64,000 nucleotides of DNA from contig NZ_NGKU01000001.1 of the NCBI RefSeq assembly GCF_002140915.1, positions 471,264 through 535,263 on the forward strand. Reading direction: 5' to 3'. The stretch comes from Candidatus Enterococcus testudinis. GTDB taxonomy: Bacteria > Bacillota > Bacilli > Lactobacillales > Enterococcaceae. The notes beneath the pieces were generated by a model. It worked only from the letters and a program-made list of their open reading frames with translations. It was not told the origin of the DNA and did not search any database. Position numbers and translations under genes: made by a program. This document shows, piece by piece, positions 9,403 to 19,608 of this stretch. Every line of letters starts with the position of its first letter. Positions within the stretch are counted from its first letter, which is position 1.

Positions 9403-10323
9403 TCACTCTCCTTCAAAATAATTGTTTTCTTCTAAGAAACGTTCTGCAACCACTGTCGGTTCCAATAAATCATTGTCGACTTGGTAGTTCAATTCTTGCA
9501 TTTTTTCTGTATCGATCGTACCGGCTAATTTATCCAATGCGTCGCCAACTTCAGGTGTTTCTTCCAACAACTTATTGTCAACAACTGGCGCTGCATCATA
9601 GGGTGGGAAGAAGTTCAGGTCATCTTCTAACATCACCAAATCATAACTGCCGATCCGCCCATCGGTGGAGTACCCTAGAACAATGTCCATTTTGCCATTG
9701 TCCACAGCATCATAGACCAAGCCAATTTGCATCGGCAAAATATTTTGAAATGAAAAACCATATGCCTCTTGGAATCCATCGTACCCGTCACCGACACGAG
9801 TGATCCAAGCTGTATCGACACCAGCCACCAACTGATCAGCCACGTCTTTCAAATCGCTGACTTTTTCTAAGCCATATTCTTCAGCTGTATCTTTTCGGAC
9901 CAAGAATACATACGTATTGTCGAAACCGTAAGAAGGAAACCATGTTTGGTCATAGCGTTTTTCAAATTCAGATTTCACTTTGTCAAAAGCGGCATCTGGA
10001 TCTGATTCTGGTTCTAAACCTAATGTGGTCGTTAAATCTGTTCCGGTATAACGAGCAGATGAAATGGACGCATCTCCATTCATCATTGCTTGGTGATTGA
10101 TAGTTGTTGTCGCTAAATTATTGATCACTGTTGTATTTTTATCGGTATAATGTTCCACCATACCTGCTACGATAGCACCTAAAATTTGCGCTTCTGAGGT
10201 AATTCCACCTGTGATGGCAATCGTATCATCTGTCGATGTCGATGCCAGTCCTGGGAAAGAACAACCAGATAACAACATGATACCCATAGAGAAAAGCAGG
10301 GCTAATTTTGCTTTGATTTTCAT
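9403..10323 (-). CDS. opuCC: osmoprotectant-binding lipoprotein OpuCC
   Basis: Substrate-binding subunit on the outer face of the membrane. 306 residues; signal peptide with lipobox LLSGC near residue 21, then an OpuAC/ProX-like binding fold (ITGGITSEAQILGAIVAGMV near the start, VLGYSTDGRIGSYDLVMLED later). Its ATG overlaps the opuCB stop (TAATG) and is preceded by AAGGGGGG. Which compatible solute it prefers cannot be judged. Confidence 0.92.
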   Translation of the reverse strand: MKIKAKLALLFSMGIMLLSGCSFPGLASTSTDDTIAITGGITSEAQILGAIVAGMVEHYTDKNTTVINNLATTTINHQAMMNGDASISSARYTGTDLTTTLGLEPESDPDAAFDKVKSEFEKRYDQTWFPSYGFDNTYVFLVRKDTAEEYGLEKVSDLKDVADQLVAGVDTAWITRVGDGYDGFQEAYGFSFQNILPMQIGLVYDAVDNGKMDIVLGYSTDGRIGSYDLVMLEDDLNFFPPYDAAPVVDNKLLEETPEVGDALDKLAGTIDTEKMQELNYQVDNDLLEPTVVAERFLEENNYFEGE

Positions 10324-10958
10324 TAAGCATCCCCCCTTAACGCATCTGGTGTTAATTTGTTTTCGAGTAAACCAAGTAACCAGTCAGCCAATAAGGCAAA
10401 AATCGTTACTGGAATCGTGCCGGCAAAAATCAATGGTGGTTGATAGTTATTCAACCCGCTAAAAATCAAGTCGCCTAAACCACCGGCCCCAATGTATGAA
10501 GCCAATGTTGCCCATGCCAATACATAGACAGCAGATAAGCGAATCCCTGCCATGATCGTTGGGATCGCTAGCGGCAATTCGACACTAATGATCGATTGGA
10601 CATTCGTCATGCCCATGCCTTTCGCGACATCGCGGTAATTCCAATCTACTTTTTTCATACCGATATACGTGTTCCGCAAAATCGGCAGCAATGAATAGAT
10701 GAAGAGGGCAGCAATCGCTGGCACTTTTCCGACACCGAGTATAGGAATCATCAATGCCAACAAAGCCAACGAAGGGACTGTCTGTAACGCACTGGTGATG
10801 CCAATCACGATAGACGCCGCCTTTGGAAAACGAGTCAAAATCACGCCGACAGGGACAGCCACGATGATACCAAGGAGCAGTGCAGCAAATGAGATATATA
10901 AATGTTCAATACTTTTGCTGACGATTTGTCCGCCATATTGATCGATAAAGCTTTGCAT
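10323..10958 (-). CDS. opuCB: osmoprotectant ABC transporter permease OpuCB
   Basis: First membrane subunit of the OpuC importer, 211 residues. Several hydrophobic helices and the coupling motif [20 protein letters not shown], parallel to OpuCD. It starts three bases after the opuCA stop and overlaps opuCC, so the four genes form a tight operon. Confidence 0.92.
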   Translation of the reverse strand: MQSFIDQYGGQIVSKSIEHLYISFAALLLGIIVAVPVGVILTRFPKAASIVIGITSALQTVPSLALLALMIPILGVGKVPAIAALFIYSLLPILRNTYIGMKKVDWNYRDVAKGMGMTNVQSIISVELPLAIPTIMAGIRLSAVYVLAWATLASYIGAGGLGDLIFSGLNNYQPPLIFAGTIPVTIFALLADWLLGLLENKLTPDALRGDA

Positions 10959-10961
10959 GAA

Positions 10962-12137
10962 CTAGACCTCCTCTGTTTCAGCGGGTTTTACTGATTCGAT
11001 GGCGTCTGTAATAGAAGGCTCATCACCCCAAATGACATCATAAACAATGTCCACTAACGACGCGCGGGTCAAAATCCCAACAAGATGTTTGTCTGCATCA
11101 ACAACTGGTACATATTTTAAGCCGCGTTTCAAGATGCGTTGCAATGTATCGCGCAACAAAGCTGTTTCCCGCACAAAAAAGACATCCTTATTCAAGATAT
11201 CACCAACACTTGTGACTTTTCCGCGATTGCGGTCGATGGATTCAACATCGATGTAGCCCTTTAAGACATTGCTGTTGTCTGTGACCAGCAATGTATCGAC
11301 CCGTTTTTCACGCATCAAGCGAATTGCTTCTTGCAATGATTTTTCAGGAGTAATCGCAATTGGGGTATTCAACATGACATCTTTCACTGGTGTTGTGTCT
11401 GGTTTGGCTTGTAATAAGCGGTCTTCACCAATCAATTCTTCGACAAATGGTGTTGCTGGATTTTGCAAAATATTGGCGGGGGTATCAAATTGAATGACTT
11501 TTCCTTCACTCATGATCACGATTCTGCTAGCTAACTTCAACGCTTCATCCATATCATGGGTCACGAATACCACTGTTTTACCTAAGCGTTCTTGCAAATC
11601 TTTGACCAAATCTTGCAGAGAGTCTCGGGTGATTGGATCCAATGCGCCGAATGGTTCATCCATTAGAATGACATCTTGATCGGCTGCCAAGGCACGAACA
11701 ACACCGATCCGTTGCTGTTGTCCACCAGATAATTCATTTGGATAACGATCCAGCATTTCTCGGGGCAGTTCAACTAAATCGATCATTTTCTCTGCGGTTT
11801 TGTTCCGTTCTTCTTGGCTGACCTTTAATAGTTTTTGGACCAATGTGATATTCTCACGAATCGTCATATGAGGCATTAAGCCGATACTTTGAATGACATA
11901 CCCGATTTTACGACGCAATTCAACGGGGTTGATATCGGTAACACTTTTTCCATTGATCAGAATCTTCCCTTTTGAAGGGTCAGTCATTCGGTTGATCATC
12001 CGCATACAGGTGGTTTTTCCACTACCACTTGTACCGATAAAACAAATGAATTCTCCTTTGTCAAAAGATAGATTTACATCTTCAACAGCGACTTTGCCGC
12101 CTTTATAAATTTTGGATACTTGCTGAAACTCAATCAT
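10962..12137 (-). CDS. opuCA: osmoprotectant ABC transporter ATPase OpuCA with CBS domains
   Basis: ATP-binding subunit that powers osmoprotectant uptake. 391 residues: Walker A GTSGSGKTT near residue 35, signature LSGGQQQR, Walker B VILMDEPFGALD, then two CBS domains (about 255-375) that in this family sense ionic strength or c-di-AMP. The ATG at 12137 has AGGTGA upstream. It leads the operon; a promoter and an inverted repeat lie in the 290 bases before it. Confidence 0.94.
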   Translation of the reverse strand: MIEFQQVSKIYKGGKVAVEDVNLSFDKGEFICFIGTSGSGKTTCMRMINRMTDPSKGKILINGKSVTDINPVELRRKIGYVIQSIGLMPHMTIRENITLVQKLLKVSQEERNKTAEKMIDLVELPREMLDRYPNELSGGQQQRIGVVRALAADQDVILMDEPFGALDPITRDSLQDLVKDLQERLGKTVVFVTHDMDEALKLASRIVIMSEGKVIQFDTPANILQNPATPFVEELIGEDRLLQAKPDTTPVKDVMLNTPIAITPEKSLQEAIRLMREKRVDTLLVTDNSNVLKGYIDVESIDRNRGKVTSVGDILNKDVFFVRETALLRDTLQRILKRGLKYVPVVDADKHLVGILTRASLVDIVYDVIWGDEPSITDAIESVKPAETEEV

Positions 12138-12160
12138 GATTTCACCTTCTACGTTTATTT

Positions 12161-12179
12161 AAGTCAATTATTTTGACTT
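12161..12179. promoter_or_regulatory. inverted repeat in opuC leader
   Basis: AAGTCA and TGACTT form a perfect inverted repeat with a seven-base centre, between the opuCA -10 and its start. It could be an operator for an osmolarity-responsive repressor; no regulator gene is adjacent. Confidence 0.4.
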
Positions 12180-12192
12180 ATAATCTGTCCTA

Positions 12193-12221
12193 AGTATGCC
12201 GAAAAGTCATGTGTTATTCAA
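12193..12221 (-). promoter_or_regulatory. opuC promoter
   Basis: On the minus strand TTGAAT (12216-12221) and CATACT (12193-12198) are separated by 17 bases, about 55 bases before the opuCA start. Confidence 0.5.
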
Positions 12222-12367
12222 ATTATCTGCCCGAAATATTCATAAATGTATAAACAATGGGAAATATAATAGCGCATCCATTCAGACATTACATGTTCTC
12301 GCATAAATGTCATCACCATTTATCAGGACCTGTTATTTTTTAGAATTGTCAAAATAAGAACTCTTTT

Positions 12368-12396
12368 TTTATTTTCAAGAGAAAACATGCTAAAAT
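12368..12396 (+). promoter_or_regulatory. queA promoter, extended -10
   Basis: TAAAAT at 12391-12396 preceded by TG one base away (extended -10), with a weak TTTATT 17 bases upstream. It points at queA. No other feature was seen in 12222-12367. Confidence 0.45.
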
Positions 12397-12428
12397 AGAT
12401 GGGCAGATGAAAGGAAGAGAGGAACGAT

Positions 12429-13460
12429 ATGTTAACAACAGAAGATTTTGACTTTGATTTACCAGAAGAATTGATTGCCCAAACACCCCTAAGTGACCGT
12501 TCAAGTTCACGTTTATTGGTAGTAGACCGCGAAACAGGTGGTTTTGAAGACAAGCATTTCTATAATATTATTGATGAATTGAACGCGGGGGATGCATTGG
12601 TCATGAACGATACACGCGTGCTGCCAGCCCGCATTTATGGCGAAAAGCAAGAAACAGGCGCCCATTTAGAAATCCTATTATTGAACAATATTGAAGGCGA
12701 TAGTTGGGAAACATTGATCAAACCAGCCAAAAGAGCCAAAGTCGGCACGAAAATCACCTTTGGAGATGGCCGTCTTGAAGCAGTGGTTGAGGAAGAACTA
12801 GATCATGGCGGACGGATCATCCGTTTTAGTTACGATGGGATTTTCTTAGAAATTTTGGAATCGCTAGGCGAAATGCCATTGCCACCTTACATCAAAGAAC
12901 GATTGGAAGACCCAGATCGTTACCAAACGGTGTATGCCAAAGAAAATGGATCCGCTGCGGCACCGACAGCTGGCTTGCACTTTACGCCTGAATTGTTGGC
13001 GCAGATCGAAGCCAAAGGTGTTAAACTGGTATATTTAACATTACATGTAGGGTTGGGCACGTTCAGACCTGTCAGTGTTGATAATATTGCAGATCATGAA
13101 ATGCATAGCGAATTTTATCGATTGACGGAAGACGCTGCTGCGCAATTAAATGATGTCCGTGCCAATGACGGCAAGATCGTTGCTGTCGGGACAACCTCGA
13201 TTCGAACGTTAGAAACGATTGGCAGTAAATTTGATGGGGAGATCAAAGCTGATAGCGGCTGGACAAGTATCTTTATCACACCAGGATACACATTCAAAGT
13301 CGTACAAGCTTTTTCAACCAATTTCCATTTGCCTAAATCAACATTGGTGATGCTGGTCAGTGCCTTTGCTGGTCGTGATCTCACCTTGTCAGCGTACCAA
13401 CATGCCATCGATGAACGCTACCGCTTCTTTAGCTTCGGTGATGCCATGTTCTTGAAGTAA
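12429..13460 (+). CDS. queA: S-adenosylmethionine:tRNA ribosyltransferase-isomerase
   Basis: Makes epoxyqueuosine in the anticodon of tRNAs by transferring the ribosyl part of SAM to preQ1. 343 residues, full family length. Hallmarks: [13 protein letters not shown] at the N-terminus, [14 protein letters not shown] near residue 60, [13 protein letters not shown] and [11 protein letters not shown] in the middle, and [10 protein letters not shown] near 255. GAAGAGAGGAAC precedes the ATG. tgt, the preceding step of the same pathway, follows at 14.8 kb with a membrane gene on the other strand in between. Confidence 0.97.
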   Translation: MLTTEDFDFDLPEELIAQTPLSDRSSSRLLVVDRETGGFEDKHFYNIIDELNAGDALVMNDTRVLPARIYGEKQETGAHLEILLLNNIEGDSWETLIKPAKRAKVGTKITFGDGRLEAVVEEELDHGGRIIRFSYDGIFLEILESLGEMPLPPYIKERLEDPDRYQTVYAKENGSAAAPTAGLHFTPELLAQIEAKGVKLVYLTLHVGLGTFRPVSVDNIADHEMHSEFYRLTEDAAAQLNDVRANDGKIVAVGTTSIRTLETIGSKFDGEIKADSGWTSIFITPGYTFKVVQAFSTNFHLPKSTLVMLVSAFAGRDLTLSAYQHAIDERYRFFSFGDAMFLK

Positions 13461-13462
13461 AC

Positions 13463-13540
13463 AAAAAAACTGAGCGACAATTGCGGTTCATAAGTTGATG
13501 ATTTCTCAACTTTAGAACTGCTTTTTTGTCGCCCAGCTTC
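13463..13540. terminator. nested hairpins, terminators on both strands
   Basis: Inner stem (GCGGTTCATAAGTTGA with TCAACTTTAGAACTGC) is followed on the plus strand by TTTTTT and ends queA. The outer stem (CTGAGCGACAA with TTGTCGCCCAG) is followed on the minus strand by a T run and could end the minus-strand transcript described next. Confidence 0.7.
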
Positions 13541-13819
13541 ATACTTGAGGAAGATATAAGTGGTGGTCGCTTTTGGTATAGCATGCAAAGCAATGGTTCG
13601 AAAATTTGTTTTCATTTACAAACTTACACATGTTTCGTGTAATCTGATACAAAATGAGACGTATCATGTTTCGATATGGAAATGTTCGATCTTTGTTACG
13701 TGGTTCTTCTTGTTACTTTACACGTTTGATATTAGGTGAAACTTGTACATTCAACAACTTTTTGTAGATTGAGTTTGCGTTTATTACGTAACCACCATCA
13801 GAGTTGCTACCTTCCTTAC
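13463..13819 (-). ncRNA. candidate intergenic ncRNA, about 357 nt
   Basis: The 13541-13865 stretch has no convincing gene on either strand. On the minus strand a good promoter (TTGCAA at 13849-13854, 17 bases, TATATT at 13826-13831) would start RNA near 13819, and the first strong minus-strand terminator is at 13463. The transcript has local structure, for example TGATAC and GTATCA arms around ten bases, and CGAAACATG occurs twice. It lacks the conserved parts of RNase P RNA, tmRNA and 6S RNA known to me. It contains a possible 13-codon ORF at its 5' end. Existence as an RNA is inferred from promoter and terminator only. Confidence 0.4.
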
Positions 13820-13865
13820 ACTCATAATATACCACGGATAGAAACCGTTTGCAAAATAACTGCTC

Positions 13866-13893
13866 AAAAAAAAAGACCGCAGACACGGTCTTT
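13866..13893 (-). terminator. terminator of DUF975 gene
   Basis: On the minus strand AAAGACCG/CGGTCTTT around TGTCTG followed by a long T run; it overlaps the stop codon of the membrane gene. Confidence 0.85.
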
Positions 13894-14599
13894 AAGCAAA
13901 TGTTTGTTTCGGCAAGTTTTCATAAAAAGCAGCTTTCGTTGCACTGATATAAGGCGTCAACCATAAGTAGCCAATCCCAGCAGTCATAATAGCTAAGATA
14001 TGCCAGCCGATAAAACTTAGATCAAGTAAGAATAATTTTCCTTTATAGCCCTTCATCAAATGACGGCTGCCTGTGATACAGCTAAGAAAATCAGGACGCA
14101 TACCAGTTTGCTCATAGGTATCATAATAAACAAAGTAAGCTTGCGAATACGCATAGGCTTTGACGATGCCCGGGATGATAAACAAGAGTGTCCATAGTGT
14201 TGTAAAAATCGTTGTTAAAATGAATATTACAATAATACCTAATACAACAGTCCCTTGGAATCCACGGAAAACATCTGAAAATGGCTTGATTTCAGTCCTT
14301 TTCCCTCGAAGGATATCCAAGAATGTCCAAGAGATCCCCGCGCCAAACAGTGCTGCAAACAAACCGTTGATCAATCCGCCCCCACCGTTGCCCGAAGAAC
14401 TAACCTGATCAAGTGCCGTTTGATCCATTGGTCCGTTGCTTTGCAATAAGTGCATGACAGGCAAGAAAGCCACCACGAACAATACAGCCGTAATAGCAAT
14501 GGCAATCAAAGTTGGCACCAGACACATCAGTACACTATCTTTCCAACGGCCACTCAGCATTTGTTTCGCTTCACGTTTTAGTTCACCAATCGTTTTCAT
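13892..14599 (-). CDS. DUF975 family membrane protein
   Basis: 235 residues with about five to six hydrophobic helices and the family's N-terminal KTIGELKREAKQMLSGRWKD. The start at 14599 is preceded by AAAGGAGG; the frame runs 14 codons further but without a site. DUF975 proteins are common integral membrane proteins of Firmicutes with no agreed function. It stands alone between queA and tgt on the opposite strand with its own terminator. Confidence 0.85.
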   Translation of the reverse strand: MKTIGELKREAKQMLSGRWKDSVLMCLVPTLIAIAITAVLFVVAFLPVMHLLQSNGPMDQTALDQVSSSGNGGGGLINGLFAALFGAGISWTFLDILRGKRTEIKPFSDVFRGFQGTVVLGIIVIFILTTIFTTLWTLLFIIPGIVKAYAYSQAYFVYYDTYEQTGMRPDFLSCITGSRHLMKGYKGKLFLLDLSFIGWHILAIMTAGIGYLWLTPYISATKAAFYENLPKQTFA

Positions 14600-14795
14600 A
14601 AAAAAACCTCCTTTCAATATAAATAACATGATAGCAAACATTCATTGAATCTTCAAAAAAAAGAAGTGAATGATTCGCATATATCGGAGAAAATAAGGAT
14701 AGAATCCTCAAACTTCCTTGCAAATTGACTGCATAGCGCTTATCATAGATAGCGTTGCACAGTAACTTGAGTATATAAAGAAAGTAGGGAAATGA

Positions 14796-15941
<1,146 letters not shown>

Positions 15942-16023
15942 ACTTTATCGCCAAATAGGTAGGAATATCAAGCATATTCTGATAAAGTATTTATAGGAAA
16001 GAATAATAATCGAGGTGAAAAAA

Positions 16024-16368
16024 ATGGCACAATCTTTACCAATGCTCTTTATGTTGGTGGCGTTAGTTGCAATGTGGTTCTTCATGAGCCGTTCACAAAA
16101 AAAGCAACAACAAGAACGCAAAAACTTACTTGAAAACATGAAAGCTGGCGATAACGTTGTGACGATCGGCGGACTTCATGGTGTGATTTCTGAAATCAAC
16201 ACTGAAAAAAGTACAGTGATCATTGATTGCGAAGGCATCTTCTTAGAATTTGACCGTTCAGCGATCCGTACAGTGACACCAAACACAACAACTTCAACTG
16301 TTACTGACATCGAACCAGCAGATGTGACTGAAGAAGTCATCGATGTGAACGATGAAACAAAAGAATAA
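16024..16368 (+). CDS. yajC: Sec translocon accessory subunit YajC
   Basis: Small inner-membrane partner of SecDF/SecYEG. 114 residues: one membrane helix (LFMLVALVAMWFFMS), basic KKQQQERKN, then the conserved KAGDNVVTIGGLHGVI domain, and an acidic tail. The ATG at 16024 is chosen because GAGGTG is six bases upstream; the GTG at 16015 lies inside that site. A terminator follows, so it ends the tgt unit. Confidence 0.95.
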   Translation: MAQSLPMLFMLVALVAMWFFMSRSQKKQQQERKNLLENMKAGDNVVTIGGLHGVISEINTEKSTVIIDCEGIFLEFDRSAIRTVTPNTTTSTVTDIEPADVTEEVIDVNDETKE

Positions 16369-16375
16369 AGAAACT

Positions 16376-16404
16376 GGAATGCATCACGCATTCCTTTTTT
16401 TTTC
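16376..16404 (+). terminator. intrinsic terminator after yajC
   Basis: GGAATGC and GCATTCC arms with a five-base loop and nine T. Confidence 0.9.
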
Positions 16405-16416
16405 GAAAAAATTAGA

Positions 16417-16444
16417 CTAGTATATACCATTTGGTATATACTAG
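16417..16444. promoter_or_regulatory. 28-bp palindromic operator for the GntR regulator
   Basis: CTAGTATATACC and GGTATATACTAG are perfect 12-bp arms around ATTT. GGTATATAC is typical of HutC-type GntR operators. The right arm contains TATACT (16437-16442), a likely -10, so bound repressor would block its own promoter about 50 bases before the gene. Confidence 0.7.
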
Positions 16445-16494
16445 AGGTGCGGTCTATTGATTGATATTTTCTGTAGATAAGAAAGGAGACGGCA

Positions 16495-17211
16495 ATGAAT
16501 AAAATGAAGTATCAAGATGTACAGACACAGATTCTCGAACAAATAGCCAATGGCACGTTTTTACCAAATCGAAAACTACCATCAGATTATGCATTGGCAG
16601 AGATGTTCCAATGTAGCCGACTGACCATTAGAAAAGCGATTGATGGATTGATCCAACAACAAAAGATTGTGAAGTATCCAGGTAAGGGCAATTATGTCAT
16701 GCAGCACGCAAAGATTCAAAGCGGTGCAAATGGCTTACAAAGTTTTACTGAACGGGCCCGTGTTGAAGGGAAAACAGCACAAACAGACATCTTGAAGATA
16801 GACGTGCTGACAGATGTACCAAGTCAAATCAGTCAGATTTTTTTGAAAAGCGATCTCAAAGAAATGATTCATTTGGTCCGTTTGCGTTCTTTAGCACATG
16901 AACCTATGACATTAGAAAATATCTATATTCCTCGTACACGATTGTCCGATGATAAGAACCTGATCGATTTCTCGGGCTCTTTGTATGATGAAATCGAAAA
17001 AGTCGGTGCGATCGGCTATGCCCAGCAAGAAATCGAAGCAATCAAATGTCCAGCAACGATCGCCAAATTATTGTCTATTGCGGCGGATGAACCCGTGCTC
17101 TTCTTGAAAGCAATCACCTATACGCCGGACGGCCGCCCGATCATGTACGAAACATCGTATTATCGTGGTGATAAGTATACCTTCAAACAAATAACTAGTC
17201 GCCAACGTTAA
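16495..17211 (+). CDS. GntR/HutC family transcriptional regulator
   Basis: 238 residues. The N-terminal winged helix is visible at residues 1-70 (LPSDYALAEMFQCSRLTIRK, KYPGKGNYV), and a UTRA ligand-binding domain fills about 90-235, ending in a typical GRPIMYETSYYRGDKY. AGAAAGGAGAC precedes the ATG. It is followed 12 bases later by an M20 peptidase and then a glycosylasparaginase, so it probably represses this unit and responds to a sugar or glyco-amino acid such as GlcNAc-Asn or its phosphate; that ligand is a guess from context. Confidence 0.9.
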   Translation: MNKMKYQDVQTQILEQIANGTFLPNRKLPSDYALAEMFQCSRLTIRKAIDGLIQQQKIVKYPGKGNYVMQHAKIQSGANGLQSFTERARVEGKTAQTDILKIDVLTDVPSQISQIFLKSDLKEMIHLVRLRSLAHEPMTLENIYIPRTRLSDDKNLIDFSGSLYDEIEKVGAIGYAQQEIEAIKCPATIAKLLSIAADEPVLFLKAITYTPDGRPIMYETSYYRGDKYTFKQITSRQR

Positions 17212-17223
17212 AAGGAGAAAAGA

Positions 17224-18552
17224 ATGAATTCATTCAAACAAAGCATTACCAATCATTGGCCAGACTTCTTAAAGGACTTGCAGCAAATGATGCAGATCGC
17301 AAGTGTGAAAGGAACAGCGACAGCGGAAGCACCCTATGGAGAAGGCCCGTTGAACGCTTTGAAACAAGCTTTGGCATTTGGAACGATGTACGGTTTTAAA
17401 ACCAAAATGATCGATGGGAAAATCGGTTATGTAGAATGGGGCCAATCATCCACTGACTACATCGGCATCTTTGGTCATGTAGATGTGGTTGCGGCTGGCG
17501 CTGGCTGGTCGGTTTCGCCCTTTGATTTGACAGAAAAAGCGGGTCGATTCTATGGTAGAGGGATTTTGGACAATAAAGGACCAATCATGAGTTGTCTCTA
17601 TGGATTGAAGTTGCTGAAAGATGCTGGGATCGAACCAAAAAACACGATCCGTATCGTCTTTGGCTCTGATGAAGAAAGTGGGATGTCAGATATACCAGCT
17701 TATCTTGCAGCAGAACCAGCACCAGTCTTTGGCTTTACGCCTGATTGTAAGTATCCAGTGGTGTATGGAGAACGAGGCATCGTGCACGTTCTTCTTGCAT
17801 TCTCATTGACAGAACAAGACCTGCACATGCTAGGGACTTTTGAAGGAGAGCAGTCCACAGCCTATGTACCCGATTGCGTATCGACGACCTTGTCAGGTGA
17901 GAAGATGACAGGATATGGCAAGCGCGCACCAAGCAATGCCCCAGAGCTGGGAAAGAACGCGATTACGCAACTGGCCATTCAACTTCAGCAGCAAGAGGCA
18001 TTGTCTGCAAAAGGACAGGCAGCATTTGCTTGGATCGTAGAGAAGCTCCATGAGCAGCACACTGGGGCAGGGTTTGGGCTGAATCAATGCACTGAAACCA
18101 CAGATCAATTGCTGATGACGCCTGTCATTTTGCAAAAAACACCTACCGGTTTGTCTTTGGCAATCAGTGTGAGGTATCCAGTCAATACAAAAGAAGAAGA
18201 AGTACTGACCTGCATGGAGAACGCGCTACCCTCAAATGCGTCTATCCATGTAACGAGACGTTTGCCTAGTATTTGCCGTGATAAGCACAGCCTTGGCGTT
18301 ACGCTTTTGTCAGAGGTGTATGCCCAAATGACAGGAACGTATAGCCCACCAGTCACGACAACTGGGGCAACTTACGCGCGTAAAGTGTCCAATATTGTTG
18401 CATTTGGTCCATCTTTTCCGGGACAAAAGGGGATTGCACATCGTGAAGATGAATATATGGCTGTCGATGATTTAAAACAGAACCTTGCCATCTATATGCA
18501 AGCGATAGCGGCTTTAATCGAGGATGAAACGATCATACAAGCAATGAAATAA
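17224..18552 (+). CDS. M20 family zinc dipeptidase (PepV/Sapep-like)
   Basis: 442 residues of a cytoplasmic di-zinc peptidase. Metal ligands and the catalytic Glu are in order: GHVDVV near residue 85, GRGILDNKGP near 118, FGSDEESGM near 142, FTPDCKYP near 171, and GIAHREDEY near 400. The insertion domain between about 185 and 390 fits PepV/Sapep. AAAGGAG precedes the ATG. Between the GntR regulator and a glycosylasparaginase, it may trim short (glyco)peptides so that Asn-linked GlcNAc is freed as an amino acid. Substrate is inferred. Confidence 0.87.
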   Translation: MNSFKQSITNHWPDFLKDLQQMMQIASVKGTATAEAPYGEGPLNALKQALAFGTMYGFKTKMIDGKIGYVEWGQSSTDYIGIFGHVDVVAAGAGWSVSPFDLTEKAGRFYGRGILDNKGPIMSCLYGLKLLKDAGIEPKNTIRIVFGSDEESGMSDIPAYLAAEPAPVFGFTPDCKYPVVYGERGIVHVLLAFSLTEQDLHMLGTFEGEQSTAYVPDCVSTTLSGEKMTGYGKRAPSNAPELGKNAITQLAIQLQQQEALSAKGQAAFAWIVEKLHEQHTGAGFGLNQCTETTDQLLMTPVILQKTPTGLSLAISVRYPVNTKEEEVLTCMENALPSNASIHVTRRLPSICRDKHSLGVTLLSEVYAQMTGTYSPPVTTTGATYARKVSNIVAFGPSFPGQKGIAHREDEYMAVDDLKQNLAIYMQAIAALIEDETIIQAMK

Positions 18553-18575
18553 TCAAATGATGGAGGAACGTACCT

Positions 18576-19496
18576 ATGTGGGGAACAATAGCAACCTGGC
18601 GTATGGCACACGATGGCGTCATCGCAGCTAAAGACATATTAGCAGGGAATGGTGACTGCAAAGATGCCGTGGAAACTGCGATCAGAAAAGTAGAAGATTA
18701 TCCGTATTATAAATCTGTAGGGTTTGGCGGTCTGCCCAATGAAAGAGGTATCGTAGAATTAGACGCAGCGTTTATGGATGGCGATACATTCCAAATAGGT
18801 GCTGTGGCAGGCATAACAGATATCGCAAATCCAATCGCCGTGGCACGAAAATTAAGCTTGGACACCTTCAATAGCTTTCGCGTCGGGCAAGGGGCAACTG
18901 AATACGCCGTACTTGAAGGATTTGAACGTAAGAATATGTTGACGCCGCGGGCGAAAAAAATATGGGAAAAACGTTTGGCAGAGATTGCGGACAAAAAGTT
19001 GAATCCTTATGATGGACATGATACAGTCTGTGCTGTCGCACTGGACCAAAAACAAAGCATGGCTGTTGGCACATCTAGTTCAGGATTGTTTATGAAAAAA
19101 TCTGGTCGCGTAGGTGATTCGCCGTTGTCAGGTTCAGGATTTTATGCAGATAGTGCGATTGGCGGCGCAGCAGCAACAGGCTTAGGCGAAGATTTGATGA
19201 AAGGATGTTTATCCTATGAAATCGTTCGCTTGATGGGGGATGGACACACGCCCCAAGCCGCATGTGACCGAGCAGTGTATGGCTTTGATCAGCAGTTACG
19301 GAATCGTTTGGGCAAAGCAGGCGCTTTTTCGTTGATTGCAATGAACAATCAAGGGGCGTGGGGCGTAGCAACAAATGTAGAATTTACCTTTAGTGTAGCC
19401 ACTGAAAGACAAGCCCCAAGTATCTTTATGGCGACCCCCGGACCTAATCAAACTACAGTGATCGAACCCATCACGCAAGAATGGTTGGATGCTTAA
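18576..19496 (+). CDS. N4-(beta-N-acetylglucosaminyl)-L-asparaginase (glycosylasparaginase)
   Basis: Hydrolyses the GlcNAc-Asn bond that remains after N-glycan and peptide are removed, giving Asp and GlcNAc. 306 residues of an Ntn-hydrolase: the autocleavage site is NPYDGHDTVCAVALD with Thr150 as the new N-terminal nucleophile, and the substrate loops SGRVGDSPLSGSGFYAD and GGAAATGLGEDLMK are typical of this family rather than plain isoaspartyl peptidases. No signal peptide, so it is cytoplasmic. TGGAGGAAC precedes the ATG. It pairs logically with the surface GH85 enzyme at 5.3 kb. Confidence 0.88.
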   Translation: MWGTIATWRMAHDGVIAAKDILAGNGDCKDAVETAIRKVEDYPYYKSVGFGGLPNERGIVELDAAFMDGDTFQIGAVAGITDIANPIAVARKLSLDTFNSFRVGQGATEYAVLEGFERKNMLTPRAKKIWEKRLAEIADKKLNPYDGHDTVCAVALDQKQSMAVGTSSSGLFMKKSGRVGDSPLSGSGFYADSAIGGAAATGLGEDLMKGCLSYEIVRLMGDGHTPQAACDRAVYGFDQQLRNRLGKAGAFSLIAMNNQGAWGVATNVEFTFSVATERQAPSIFMATPGPNQTTVIEPITQEWLDA

Positions 19497-19608
19497 GAAG
19501 CAAGAATCAAAGCGCCGGTATAAGTAGAATGTAGAAAGTAAAAATTCAGCAGTCTATTGCGTGCAAGACAAATGATGAAGCCAACGGCACTGAAAGGGGA
19601 ATGTGACA

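Noticed and set aside
13463..13819. RNase P RNA, tmRNA or 6S RNA at the queA-DUF975 gap
   Set aside because: The conserved sequence blocks of those RNAs were not found on either strand.
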